In this document: piece after piece, positions 24,974-35,179 of the stretch
Position numbering within the stretch: the first letter of the stretch is position 1
How the letters are laid out: the number at the start of each line of letters is the position of its first letter
Source: Zygnema cylindricum
Taxonomy: Eukaryota; Streptophyta; Zygnematophyceae; Zygnematales; Zygnemataceae
Reading direction: 5' to 3'
Assembly: GCA_037447655.1 (NCBI GenBank)
Contig: JBBHKE010000221.1
Location: forward strand, 10,072 to 74,071
Length of the DNA stretch: 64,000 nt
Made by a program: the position numbers and the translations under genes
The notes under the pieces: model-generated
The model's database searches: none
The model's input: the letters and a program-made list of their open reading frames with translations, nothing else
What the model was told of the DNA's origin: nothing

Positions 24974-25536
24974 GGAGAGGGCAAATTTATTTATTTATCG
25001 ATCAGCATTCTCACCTTGGCCTCGTGTACCATCATGTCCACATATGTCCTGAGCCTTGTCGTTTTCAACGAATCGGCAAAAAAACGGAACTGTTCCATTC
25101 GTACGGAATACGGTACGGCAAATACGACATCGTTTCCGAAAGTACGAGCAGAATATCCGTACACTTCTTGTTGAGAAAGTTGTTCCTCCGGAGCTCTAAA
25201 AAAATGAGCAGATACTTCAGGACCGATCAAAAAAGTGATCTTTTGATGCAACAATTTGACACTAAACACACTTCCAAGCTCAGGATAATACAGAGAAACA
25301 AGATCCACTGGTCCTTTCATAAACTTTAACAAACCACCAATAATAGGGAGTCCGGGAACTACTGGAGGAGACGTTTTACTGTCACTTCCATTGAAGAAGA
25401 GATGGATAACAAAAATGACTATGACGGAGAGAAGCACGGCAGGAATGGCTGCCTGCACAATGGCGGCAGATGAGAAGACGGGCAACATTTCTGACAGAAA
25501 AAAAGTTGAGTTTCCTGCAGTAGAATCGGGAGCCAT
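18732..25536 (-). CDS. CYP51: Sterol 14-alpha-demethylase, CYP51, complete, eight exons
   Basis: A cytochrome P450 of the ER membrane that removes the 14-alpha-methyl group from obtusifoliol or related sterol precursors. Exons (minus): 25015-25536, 23098-23270, 22415-22547, 22123-22262, 20503-20682, 20020-20097, 19512-19659, 18732-18872. All phases join, giving 504 residues. Visible features: an N-terminal hydrophobic anchor ([19 protein letters not shown], residues about 34-52); [16 protein letters not shown] and [18 protein letters not shown]; the I-helix [11 protein letters not shown]; ExxR in [13 protein letters not shown]; the heme loop [10 protein letters not shown]; and the end [11 protein letters not shown]. 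Every catalytic motif is intact, and the length is slightly above the usual land-plant size of about 490. The start at 25536 could instead be the in-frame ATG at 25488. A likely 5' UTR donor (AAAC|GTAAGT) is at 25576-25581. Introns carry MITEs and minisatellites. Confidence 0.96.
18925..18970. repeat. TTTTAGGG-like tract in CYP51 intron 7
   Basis: Plus-strand words aaaaaccc / aaaaacctg repeat irregularly about 55 bp upstream, in the sense of the gene, of the last CYP51 exon. Confidence 0.45.
21899..22079. mobile_element. MITE G copy in CYP51 intron 4
   Basis: Shares an interior with copies at 12176-12364 and 23474-23668, in inverted orientation (aatcataaaataatgtt, gctacaatccgcc, tacacttagtatgg, atttacatta). 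The end is ccaacagcgatggggagtgta. Confidence 0.6.
22600..22801. mobile_element. MITE G-related element in CYP51 intron 2
   Basis: Ends tacactgcccgaagctatta and gataatagcgatgtcaggtgta are inverted repeats. The interior (aaatcataaattaatgtta, gcataatttagtgtgg) resembles family G but is diverged. Confidence 0.6.
23474..23668. mobile_element. MITE G copy in CYP51 intron 1
   Basis: Ends gctgccaatcgctattagtg and its inverted counterpart ttaacacaaatagagatgg..cagc. The interior matches the copy in the PIA2-like intron (agtgtaaatgcggaattgga, tttagtgtagaga, gtattgtagtcc). Confidence 0.7.
24017..24342. repeat. Degenerate ACCATAAAAATAG minisatellite in CYP51 intron 1
   Basis: The word accataaaaatag and close variants recur more than ten times with irregular spacing. 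Confidence 0.75.
24383..24593. mobile_element. MITE H in CYP51 intron 1
   Basis: The left end ctgcccctcgctattagtgt, continuing taaacattt, is matched by an inverted right end (aaatgtttaacaccactagc..gggcag). The arms ctttaactctattttcaacc / ggctgaaaataaagttaaag are also inverted. Confidence 0.75.
24840..24990. repeat. GA microsatellite in CYP51 intron 1
   Basis: Purine run on the plus strand with about 70 bp of pure GA at 24896-24968, ending 25 bp from the exon 1 donor. Confidence 0.95.
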
Positions 25537-25939
25537 GGATTTCCAGCAGCTGTTGCTGCGGATCACAGCAATGCAACTTACGTTTGAATTCAGACGCTGG
25601 GCTGCCAGGTGTCAGGAACAGGATACTCGCAGTTCCGCCAAACAGCAGATTCTTTCAGCAGTTTCACCCAACTTGGCAGAAGTCCGGAGAGAAATAAAAT
25701 TAAACGGAAGTTGTAGCGCACAGCAGTACAAGTCTACAACGGAATAATACCGTACAACACTGGAAAGAAATAGGTGAATGTAGTCCGGAATATAAACCGT
25801 GACGAAGAACGCACTCGGCGATATTAGTGAAACGTGTCAGTCTGAGATTCTTTGGCTGTCCAGTTCGAAATCGGACGGTCTTTTTTGTTGGCACCAGCCT
25901 AGGATGACACTAGGCCTGGATGGCTAGGATGGCCTAGGG

Positions 25940-27060
25940 TGGCGCTTAGATCTTGGCCCATCAACCAAATCTTCCCTTTTGTTCGTGCCTTTTATTGTCG
26001 ACCGAGCTCTCTTATCTTTACCCTCGGGGTTCCTTAAGGTGATGTAGCCATCTTAAAATCTAAGATCCTTTGGGAGCATCTCTTTTTGCTTTGGCCCACC
26101 TTCAAGCTTTGCGCATATCTAGTACAACATTTCTTGGTTGTCTCTCGGGGGTCCTTTCAGTGATGTTGCCGCCTTAGAATCTACGATCCTTTAAGAGCAC
26201 CTCTTTTTGCTTTGGCCCACCTTCAAGCTTTGCGCGCGTCTTGTACAGCATTTCTTGGTTGTTTATTTCCTTCAATCGTGGATGGTACACGTATTGTGGG
26301 CCCCCATGACCAAGTTATCTTTGTCTTTCATCATTTTGCCAAGCAATTTCGTAGATCGGTTTCTTCGTTAGACCCTCTAAGTGTGTAGCTTAGAGTTCAC
26401 AAGGTTTGCCTCCTGCCCCCCCCCCTCTGCGTGGGTTTTTGTCTCGCGTCTCGAGGGGGGAGGCATTAAAGCTTTAGGTTCCTCCATAGGAGGCCATTCT
26501 TTTGTTAGCAAAGTTGCTAGTGATGCACTATTGAAGGACCACTTGCATTGTGAAGATTGTCCTAAGCTTTCGGACTCTCAAGTTGCCTTTGCCATCGTGA
26601 CTCGTAGTTTTGCTCAACGTCCTTTGTACCTCGCCCGCACGTCCGACGGCTTTTTTTTTGTCGTCTCTTAAGGAGTTAGACGGCAAACTTTTTAGTGTGT
26701 TACACCACCTACTTGGGCATGGGATATTTGAACAGCCCGGGGGGGCGTTCGTCCGTGACCAAGTTAGCCTCCCAATTTCCAACGGTGCTTGCTGTTTTAT
26801 TCACGTGGCTAAGGTTGCCCTGGCGGCATTTGGGTAGTTGGGCTTTGGTGGCGCCTGCCATCTCCTCACGTCTTATTGTTGATGGCGTCCCTCTTCTGGC
26901 ACAGGTCGTTTCCAAAGTAAAAGAAAACCTATTTACATTTCTTGGGGCTCTTCTTTCGGCTCGTGCCCTACTCCCACCAAACGCATATAATCAACCACTT
27001 TTTCCATCACTCGTTGTCGATATTAACTGCCATATGTTGCAGCGCATATGAGAGCAGTTG
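25940..27060 (+). pseudogene. LINE relic: reverse transcriptase palm to thumb, inactivated
   Basis: Frames on the plus strand give ALRSWPINQIFPFVRAFYC, then GDVAALEST twice, then IVDGTRIVGPHDQVIFVF, GGGIKALGSSIGGHSF, KLSDSQVAFAIVTRSFAQRP and LPISNG. These match the copy at 42-44 kb in order. The catalytic Asp-Asp region reads VDG where the 44 kb copy has ADD. Frameshifts and stops (for example near 26345 and 26670) confirm it is dead. It contains an internal 121-bp tandem duplication. Confidence 0.85.
26041..26265 (+). repeat. 121-bp tandem duplication inside the LINE relic
   Basis: The block starting gatgtagccatcttaaaatc at 26041 recurs as gatgttgccgccttagaatc at 26162. The following sequence (tctttttgctttggcccacc, then ttcaagctttgcgc) is nearly identical in both. 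Confidence 0.85.
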
Positions 27061-27609
27061 GCGGGCGTTGAAACAATTATCTTACAACTAAACTATTTTT
27101 CTTCCATCTTGTTTCGATAAGGGTTTTGAAAATGGGAAATCCATAACAACTTATCCATTTATTCCTTCAATTTCAACCTTCACATTTATGGTTAAGTTTG
27201 AACTTCTTGGTCAAACCAGTAACTAAAAAACTTACACGCTTGGTATGTAATCGGGTTGTTTAAAGGAAAAAGGTACAGAGAGAGTAAAGGGACGAGAGAG
27301 GGCACCACAACCAAACATAATTATAAAATTAAAAGCCACACAATTAAGCGTTAAAAACAAATGGAAGAAAAAATAAAAAGAATGCGAGATGTTACTAGAA
27401 AAATAAAGTTAAAGGAGGGTGACTTCCACTTTTGCATGGAGACACAAATAATGAAATTGCAAAAATAAAGGTGTTTTTTCAATTACCTTTGTAGCCTTCT
27501 TGTTGGAAAATTATCCACTTTAGATCCCACACGTGTGTATCATACTACAAGCTGGTTTGCCAGTGCGCCGCTAGTCGTTGTTAAATTCGGTATCAGGCGC
27601 TTGCACATC
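27061..27609. other. Intergenic DNA, nothing recognised
   Basis: AT-rich sequence without a supported gene or repeat. Confidence 0.4.
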
Positions 27610-27683
27610 GGCCTTGTAGCTCAGTTGGTATAGCTAGTGTATGTCTAACACAAGGTCTTAAGTTTGATTTTCGGCTTTGGCCA
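27610..27683 (+). tRNA. tRNA-like sequence, degenerate (possible tRNA-derived SINE head or pseudo-tRNA)
   Basis: Starts ggccttgtagctcagttgg, with a perfect A box (TAGCTCAGTTGG), and ends ggcttt-ggcca, so four acceptor pairs and a CCA-like end are possible. A four-pair anticodon stem (gtgt / acac) with loop atgtcta would place GTC as anticodon. The B box is decayed (agtttgatttt) and the acceptor stem is only partly paired. A T6 run follows. Probably not a working tRNA. Confidence 0.4.
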
Positions 27684-28285
27684 TTTTTTACGTTTGGCAA
27701 ATAAACTAAACGTAAAAAGAAAGAGGCAAAAAAAAATTGAATTTGGCAATCAAAAAAAAAAAAAACGTTACAAAAACTAGTGATCACCCCGAAGTAAGTT
27801 TTACGTCGTTATTTTGTGGATAAAGTTAACAAGTTTACATAATTTTCATTAATACATCACTTTATGAAATAAAATTTACGACTTAACTCGTTTTGGGCTG
27901 ACTACCATTTTTTAACTACGATGTTTCTTCAACAACTTTTTTAACTTATAACAAGAGGGAAGAGGACAATTGAATTCAAAGACCAGAATTTACCACAATT
28001 AACATAAGCTCAAAAAGCTGGGCTGGTTTTCGAAGGCTTCAAATGACGTGATCCCCGAGTTGATTATCCATCTTTGAAAATTCAAATGGTTTGTGTCTAC
28101 TACGAGGACGTGCTTATACTCTCATGTGGAAATCAAAGTTTTGTTACCAGACAGTCAACTTGCACATAAAGTTTTCAAGTTTAAAAAGAAAGATACATTT
28201 TGCTTGCTCGTCTTGAATTTGAATCGTAATCTTAATGCTTGAGAAACATGGAAATTTATACTCAGTTACCCCCTATTATGTATAG
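27684..28285. other. Intergenic AT-rich DNA, nothing recognised
   Basis: A-rich runs near 27725-27765 could be the tail of a retroposed element downstream of the tRNA-like sequence. Otherwise no structure was seen. Confidence 0.4.
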
Positions 28286-28716
28286 TTGTTTGCGAGTTGC
28301 TTTGGATGGAGAGGAGGAGCCATGGGAACCCTCCCGCTTTTGTCCTTAACTTCGTCTGTCACTTTAGAGCGGGTGCGAGGGTTTATCCTCCTTCAACCTC
28401 CTATTGCACGATGTCCCCCTCAGCAAGCCCTACTGAGGCAGGGGCGTTCAAGGGGTTTTGCCTTTTCGGATCCTTCCGCTATGTTGAGGTTTGATTTGGT
28501 ATTTTTTGTGTTGAGTATGGTATGTTGTTGTAGTTTTTGAACTTAATGCTCATTTTAGTGTCTTTTATTGATTGCCCCTGTTTGTGCTATTTTCTTTGGC
28601 ACTGTTTTTCCTTTTAGTTTGCTTCTACCGATGTTCGGTATTTCAGTTTCAGCCTTCCATTTTTTGTTTACTTGTTCTCAGATGGTTTACTATCGTGACC
28701 TCTTAATAAAGTCAAA
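28286..28716 (+). pseudogene. LINE 3' end: C-terminal remnant, 3' UTR and hairpin
   Basis: Short broken frames at 28310-28500 give way to a T/G-rich stretch and then the LINE 3' hairpin (ctcagatggtttactatcg, then aataaagtc) at 28677-28716. The distance from coding remnant to hairpin is similar to the copy at 42 kb. Confidence 0.6.
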
Positions 28717-28855
28717 CTTCAAATATATGTACGTGGTTACCAGTTAAATACACATACAACGAAGACAAATATGAAACCTCATATAATAATTCTACACCTT
28801 GGTTTAAAGAAATTTCTTTTGCTTGATGCCTATTCTTTGGACATTGACTTAATAC

Positions 28856-29227
28856 TAGTGTCGGGTATCGATAGCCTTTTACCGATAACCTATATGTACT
28901 TTTTTTTGACCTACCGATAATCAATATTTATAGGTCCGTACTTCATACATATGGTTCCTTATTACGTACTGAAAGTACCGTACCCTGACCCCCTGACCTT
29001 CAATTTTTTTTCAGATATCCCTGCCCCCCGTTGAGCCCCTCCCCCCCTCGGGGGATATATCGGTTATCGGTGGCTATCGATTATCGGTGTCGATATATCT
29101 GTATTTATCGCCGATAATTATTGATAACAATATATCGAAATTTACCGGTCCCCGTACCGATAACGATAACCGATGTATCGATTATCAGACTCATAGCCGA
29201 TAGGAAACTCACCGATACACAACACTA
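28856..29227. mobile_element. hAT-like element I, short copy
   Basis: It begins tagtgtcgggtatcgatag and ends ccgatacacaacacta. The interior is built from TATCGG/CCGATA words. Flanking octamers cttaatac and cttatcac match at 6 of 8 positions, compatible with an old 8-bp duplication. Confidence 0.7.
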
Positions 29228-29541
29228 CTTATCACACATTTTGGACAAACAAAATAAACAAACATAACATTAGATACTGCTAAAAACGACTGATCAAAAC
29301 TTCACCAGATATAAATGCGCAGCTATATTGCTGCCTACACTGATACGACTATTTATACAATTCAACTAATTCCTCTGAATGGCATGTCATCTAAGCTACT
29401 AATATATTTGCAAAAGAAACAGTAATCATATTGTCTAAAGCCAATACATTTGCAAAAACCTAAACATTATCAGTAAAGCCAATGCAAATATGAACATGAG
29501 AGTACAAACCCTTGAAGGCGAAGCTTAACCTTTTGAGCTCA

Positions 29542-31539
29542 CTATGTATGCAAAAGAGGATCTCTATTTACATCCTTATAAAGAAAATAACGAGAACGAT
29601 CTTTTCCAAGTGCGGCGTACCTGCAGCTCAACAACCAAAACATAGTAAGAGATGCCAGTAAATCGAAGAAAAACCGAAAGAAAATAATTAAGAAAATCGT
29701 TAAGAAAATTGTTAAGAAAATCCTTAAGGAAATAGTCTAGAAGATCATTAAGAAAACTGTTACGAACATCATTAAGAAGTTGTTATCAAAATCGTTAAGA
29801 AAATCTTTTACTTCTCACTCAGATTTATTAGCAACCAAGTTTGTAGTGATTTTCTGTTAGAACAAGACAAATGCAATAGATTTTACAGCAGTGAAATTAA
29901 AAGTAAGGAAACACACAAAAACAAATAAAACAGAAAAATATGTCCATTCTTAATAATAAATATAGAAAAAACATAACAAGTTAAATAGCTAAAACCATTT
30001 TTTATTGCAGCCGAAATTAATAGTGAACCAAAATTAAAATGCTGCCGGAGAGGGAGAGGGTAGCGGGAGGAGGGGGAGAGGGAGAGGGAGAGTGAGAGGG
30101 AGAAGGGGAGGGGAGAGGGGAGGAGGGAGGGAGGGAGGGAGGGAGGAAGGGAGGGAGAGGGAGGAAGGCGGGAGAGTGAGGGAGAGGCGAAAGTGGAGAA
30201 GGAGGAAGGCCTACCATTGCGGTACAAAAGGCGCCATCCAAATGGCATCCCCAGCCTGTACGGGATACCTGCAAAAAACCATTCCGTAGAATTGGGAAGA
30301 TTTAATAAGAATCTTTTTTCTGAGTATAAGTCAACACACAGACACAAGCTCGTCATTTTGAACCATTCTAATGTCAAATTAGCAAAGCTAGCCCCTAAAA
30401 AGCCCTCAAAATTTCCTAAAAATCTTTGTAACTCTCAAAAACCAGAAACTTGAACATCACTCCTTATACAAGCCCCAAAACCCAAAACAATGGGACGGTG
30501 AGTGAAATAAAATTTTACTTCATTTAAAAAAAAAACCCAAAACTCCTACCATTTGTCTGCAAGGCGATAAATCCCACGACCCTCCAATAGGATTAGGCCG
30601 TGTTGATTGTAGTGCACTTCCTGGACACGGCAAGAGAGACACAGATTTGTTAGATACACAACAAATGCAATTGCTACTGTAATTAATGCGGATATCGCTA
30701 CGTTGGTACAACCCAAATTTGTATAAATATTAATACATATTACTGTAATTAGCAAATATGTTAGAAATTACAGTAATTAGTCTGAGTATTGTTAGAAAGT
30801 ACTGCAATTATTACGAGAACTGTTAAAAACTACCAAATTAGTGTGAATATTGGTACAAACTATCATCACTAGTCGCTTTGTTTCAAGCTATTTAATTAGT
30901 GTGAATAATGCTGCAATTAGCATAATTAGCATGCACACTGGTAAAAACACTGTAGTTAGTGTGAATATTCTTACAAGTTATCATAGTTGATGTGAATAGT
31001 GGTGCAAGTTACTATAATTCTTGTGAAGTCTGTTAGAAATTAACGTAATTACGGTAGATATTGTCAAACTATTAGTGTAAAAATTGAAACAAATTGCCAT
31101 AAGCAATGAAAACATTACAAATTACCGTAATTTGTGTTTGCATGTTTATTGTAATAATGTGGATGTTGTTAAAAAATTACCTTATAAGTTACCATTTGTG
31201 AAAACGTTGCGGAGCCATAATTAGTGTGAAAAAATATGCACAATTATTTTGAAGCTGACAGGGTTGATTGACACAATGTCATGTGAGATAATGTCAAATA
31301 AGTCTCGGACAACATAAACTTATAGTCTGTAATTACGACAAACTATTCTATTTTTCCATGGGTGCTTGTTAATTCAACGAAGTAAAATGGGGCCAAACTA
31401 GTTTCTGAGAGCGAAAACATTTGTATATTTTGAAAAATCAGTTTCAATTTCCTGAGTTAAAAAAAAAACTTGGTGGGGCCAAGTAACTGAAAAATATCAC
31501 CTTGACATTGAGATATTCCCCAGGTTGAAAATCCATCAC
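29542..31539 (-). CDS. UGLYAH: (S)-ureidoglycine aminohydrolase, last four exons
   Basis: Mn-dependent bicupin enzyme of ureide breakdown that converts (S)-2-ureidoglycine to (S)-ureidoglycolate and ammonia; in plants it acts in the ER. Exons (minus): 31501-31539, 30550-30620, 30215-30268 and 29542-29620 (stop TAG at 29542-29544), all phase-compatible. The joined end reads VMDFQPGEYLNVK, EVHYNQHGLILLEGRGIYRL, ADKWYPVQAGDAIWMAPF, VPQWYAALGKDRSRYFLYKD, VNRDPLLHT. The metal ligands known from the Arabidopsis enzyme (Glu, two His in EVHYNQH, and Gln in VPQW 40 residues after the Glu) are all present. The N-terminal cupin and signal region should lie to the right, but I could not find them before 36 kb. 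They may be far away or in the gap at 35414. The introns contain a purine tract and degenerate tandem repeats. Confidence 0.92.
29685..29805. repeat. Degenerate GTTAAGAAAATC repeat in the last UGlyAH intron
   Basis: About nine to ten copies of a 12-17-bp unit around attaagaaaatc / gttaagaaaat. Confidence 0.8.
30035..30200. repeat. Purine tract in UGlyAH intron
   Basis: G/A-only stretch on the plus strand (pyrimidine in the sense strand), mainly GGGAGA and GGGAGGGA words. It ends about 15 bp downstream of the 54-nt exon's donor. Confidence 0.9.
30700..31235. repeat. Degenerate ~38-bp TTAGTGTGAATATTG repeat in UGlyAH intron
   Basis: Words such as attagtgtgaatattg and acaaactatcat / acaaattaccgtaa recur about every 35-45 bp across roughly 500 bp with heavy divergence. 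Confidence 0.65.
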
Positions 31540-32130
31540 CTGCATAGAGGGAAAAAAAAATGACAAAAAAAAAAATGAATGGATTCTTTTCCTGACAGTA
31601 AACATAAATATCCCATAGCTGAGTACTGGTAGTAAAAACCAGAATTTTAAATCAAAATTGATTCTGTGACTTTCAGAAATGTTCGTGTTCCCAATCATAA
31701 AAGTGTCATTTGTTCCAATTCCATATTGAAAAATGGGGAAATTAAAATGGATAATAAATTCTGAAAAAGTAACTGACAGGCTATACATTAAATGGAGTTG
31801 ATGCTATGTTTTTGACAAAAAAAAATATCGCTTCTTTACGGTTTTCAACATAGAATTAGGCGCCAGCAGTCAAGCAGAAGCAAAAATGCAAGCCAACAAA
31901 ATTCGTGACTGACTCGATTTTTTTCTCTTGAATTTGAAGTGTATGTACTTATTGACCATTCAGAAATACAAAAAAAAGAAAAGAACAGAACTCCATGGGA
32001 GATTGCACGGTTGAAATGACCTTTCTTATAATGGTTGCTTGTTTTGTTTCAAAGTGTAAAGTAACTTTGCTAAAGCTAACCTGTGCAATACAGGAGATTA
32101 TTTTCTTTTCAAACTGATAATAGCATGAGC
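31540..32130. other. Intron or intergenic DNA, nothing recognised
   Basis: No upstream UGlyAH exon and no repeat could be identified here. Confidence 0.4.
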
Positions 32131-32335
32131 TACACCCTGTATCGCTATTAGTGTTAAGAACTTTTTCGCCACTTAAAACATCTTTTCTCCGTACACACTT
32201 GTCGAATTATGGATCTGACGGTTAGGATTGGAAGTCAAGACTCTCACCTTCCTTTTGGCGATCTCCATGTAAAAATCCGACCAGTGTGTACGCAGAAAAG
32301 ACGTTTTTAAGTGGCGAATTATTAAGTGTAAATTC
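32131..32335. mobile_element. MITE A copy
   Basis: The left end tacaccctgtatcgctatta is followed by the arms ttttcgccacttaaaacatc and cttttctccgtacacacttg, which are inverted at 32288-32330 (gtgtgtacgcagaaaag, tttttaagtggcgaa). The right terminal repeat is lost or diverged. Confidence 0.75.
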
Positions 32336-33111
32336 ACATTCACATTCCACGCCATTTTCTTTTAACACCAATAATGTGTTAAACAAAACTATGGATGCCA
32401 TATGCTGTATGGTGTACATAACTTTATTCCTCGAAACAGTTTAAACGTTAATAACGAGTGTTAGGCAGCGAGGTATAAACAGAGCTTTCTGTATGATTGC
32501 ATTTTATGTCAGCTATTGAAAAAGCGTGGATTTGAGCCCCATTGAGACTTACTGATCCACAATTTATTACTGTGCCGAAACAATTTCTGACGCTAACACA
32601 TTATAATTAGAAATCTCATTATTTTAATAACCATCCTGAACTCTATTAGATAATACACATTTCTGCTTTCTCATACAGGCAAGTCATGGTTTTATTGACC
32701 TGTCCCTGAGTACCAAAAGGGACGAGAACCTAAATTAAGAAAATTAAGATAACAAATAAATAATCAAGATAAAATTGTTTCACTGTTGGTCTACATCCAC
32801 AATTTGAGAGCTGAAGAAATATAGTAATTCTTGAGTATTTGTCATAAGGATAAGAACAGACGTAGGGTGTTCCTTCACCACGAGATTTTAGTTATTAACC
32901 TTCTACAGCTTTACACAGTGACAGAAGTCTGTGCCAAATAATATTTTTTATATGAGCGTATTTTGTCAAATTAACCTCATCACTGGAGACACCTTCTTTT
33001 TGGGTGTTATTTTTAGGGAACTTTACTTTGTCCAGTAACGCTAGTAGCGAGTAACCAAGTTAACAAAAGTTACAACAACAACAACACCAATCTCAGGTAT
33101 TCAATGATGTC

Positions 33112-33332
33112 TACAACGCTAATCATTGATAGCGTTAGAGTTTTTTTCGCTACGTAAAACAGCTTTTCTCCGTGCACACCTGTCAGATTGTCACTCAAAT
33201 GGTTGCTATTGAAAGCCAAGACTTTCACCCTCCTATTGGCAGTCTCCGATTGACAATCCAACAAGTGTGCACGAAGAAAAGATGTTTAAAGAGGCAAAAA
33301 CAACTTTAACACTAATATCAATTATCGGTGTA
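33112..33332. mobile_element. MITE A copy in duplication unit 1
   Basis: The arms aaaacagcttttctccgtgc and gcacgaagaaaagatgttta are inverted. The right end is attatcggtgta; the left end is diverged. Confidence 0.7.
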
Positions 33333-33574
33333 GTTAACAGTACAGATAAGGTAAACCGCAAAGTAGAGAAATTCAAAGTAGAGTAAGGATAAGAACAGAC
33401 GTAGGGTGTTCCTTCACCACGAGATTTTAGTTATTAACCTTCTACAGCTTTGCACAGTGACAGAAGTCTGTGCCAAACAATACTTTTAATATGAGCGTAT
33501 TTTGTCATATTAACTTCATCACTGTAGACACTTCTTTTTGGGTATTATTTTTAGGGAACTTTTCTTGGTTCAGT

Positions 33575-33745
33575 AGCATTTCGAGGCATCACAGATGTTT
33601 CACTTTCAGAATTTCAGATTTGATTGCAATGAACCGACAAATTTTTTTTCACTATGAGCGCTGCTGCCTTTTTTTTGATCCCATGGACTCAGATGGTTTC
33701 CATCGCGCTTTTTAATGAAGTCGGAAATTTTAGTATTGGAATGAC
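33575..33745 (+). mobile_element. Short LINE tail insertion
   Basis: Present in only one of the two duplication units. It contains the LINE 3' signature cccatggactcagatggttt, then ccatcgcgctttttaatgaa, at 33680-33721. Boundaries are approximate and no clean target-site duplication was found. Confidence 0.65.
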
Positions 33746-33801
33746 CAAGTTAACAAAGGTTACAACAACAGCAACACCAATCTCAGGTATACAATGATGT
33801 C

Positions 33802-34014
33802 TACGCCGCTCATCGTTGTGTTAGATTTTTCGCCAGGTAAAACAGCTTTTCTTTGTGCACACCTGTTGGATTGTCACTCAAATGGTTGCTATTGAAAGCC
33901 AAGACTTTCACCCTCCTATTGGCAGTCTCCGGTTGACAATCCAACAAGTGTGCATGAAGAAAATATGTTTTAAGAGGCAAAAACAACTTTAACACTAAAA
34001 ACGATTATCAGTGC
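33802..34014. mobile_element. MITE A copy in duplication unit 2
   Basis: Same interior as the copy at 33112-33332 (atggttgctattgaaagcca, gactttcaccctcctattgg), so it arose by duplication of the host segment and not by a separate insertion. Confidence 0.7.
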
Positions 34015-34053
34015 AGTTAACACTACAGACAAGGTAAACCACAATGTAGAGAA

Positions 34054-34919
34054 ATTCACAAGGCTTAAATTAAAGATCATGTTGCATATTGGCCGTAATT
34101 GTTAATAACACACCCTTTTTTTCGAAAGATTAAAAGAAACTACTAATCCCATAAAGGAAGTTTAGTACAACCCCCACCAACCCCCTACACCAAATTTCGA
34201 TAATAGCGTAGAAAAAACACATACAAAACTTGCAAAAATCAAAGGAACCATGACACATTTTATGCAACGTTCATGCATGATTCTCAAACTTCAGATGAAA
34301 AAAAAAAAAAACTTGTGAAATGACTCCTTATTTATAACCAGCCATTACATATCATCTTCTACAATTCAATTTTCCCACTTCTGATTGGCTTGCCTTTTTG
34401 CCTCCATTCACCCTCCAAGCTCGGAGGAAAAGGAAGAAGTACAAAGAAAGTACAAATACAAGCTATAGTTTTCCGTGCAGTACCGTAAACTTTCATCGAC
34501 ACCTCACAATTTTCCATTTCCATGGCAATCCCTGATTGAAACTGGTGAGATGCCATTTATGAACCTTTTCCATCGTTAAAACCTTCCAGTGGTTAAAACC
34601 CGTAATGTCGTAAAAAATCATATCGTCATTAGAAAAACTGTTAAAACCCTTGTTAAAAAGCTTACTTAAGTACTGTCACCAAACATTACTCCTTTTACCT
34701 ATTCTATTTAACTGCCTCAAAAGATTCTTCAAAAGTCTTTACTATCTCTGTCACACATCGAACATTCCTTGAAAAAACTTTAAGAAAAAACGTTACTGCT
34801 TTATGTTTTTTTCTGACTCCCTTCTTCTTTTAAATTTTACGACTACTGTCTCACCAAAGATTACCGTGAAAAACCAGTGAAACAATAGTGGAGAAAACAT
34901 TACTACTGTTTCATTGTTT
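34054..34919. other. Intergenic or intronic DNA, nothing recognised
   Basis: No supported coding exon. A short open frame at 34359-34556 has no recognised similarity. Confidence 0.4.
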
Positions 34920-35087
34920 TTACTGCCTCAATTCTTTTCGGACATAACTGGCGTCGGCCGTCACAGCAATATCGACACTTGGCCTCAAAGAGGAGCACAC
35001 GGCCATGGCATCGTGAACCGGATGGGACAAAAATTTCTCCAAAATCTGAGAATTAATTGGGGCATTAGCATCGACCGCCACATATGC
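34920..35087 (-). CDS. Putative terminal exon, possibly ACT-domain end of a D-3-phosphoglycerate dehydrogenase-like protein
   Basis: After a CCCCAG acceptor (exon start 35087) a 55-codon frame runs to TAA at 34920. It begins AYVAVDANAPINSQILEKFL and continues SHPVHDAMAVCSSL. The spacing A.VAVD...P.....LE....P resembles the last strand-helix-strand of the ACT domain in phosphoglycerate dehydrogenase, but the match is weak and about 20 extra residues follow. The protein-like composition and the copied exon edge at 35199 favour a real exon. No upstream exons were found before the gap at 35414. Confidence 0.35.
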   Translation of the reverse strand, partial: AYVAVDANAPINSQILEKFLSHPVHDAMAVCSSLRPSVDIAVTADASYVRKELRQ

Positions 35088-35179
35088 CTGGGGAAACAAT
35101 GAAAGAAAGAAAGAGTTAAAACCCTAAATAGATCGCCAAAAAGTCAAGTTCCTTAATCCTGAAAAACTCTCAAAAACAT

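Larger units (their letters stand above)
32849..34053. repeat. Tandem duplication of about 540 bp, each copy carrying a MITE A
   Basis: Sequence from aaggataagaacagacgtag (about 32849) through tctcaggtattcaatgatgt and a MITE to about 33384 is repeated from about 33386 to 34053, with substitutions. The second copy is longer because of an insertion at about 33575-33745. Confidence 0.85.
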
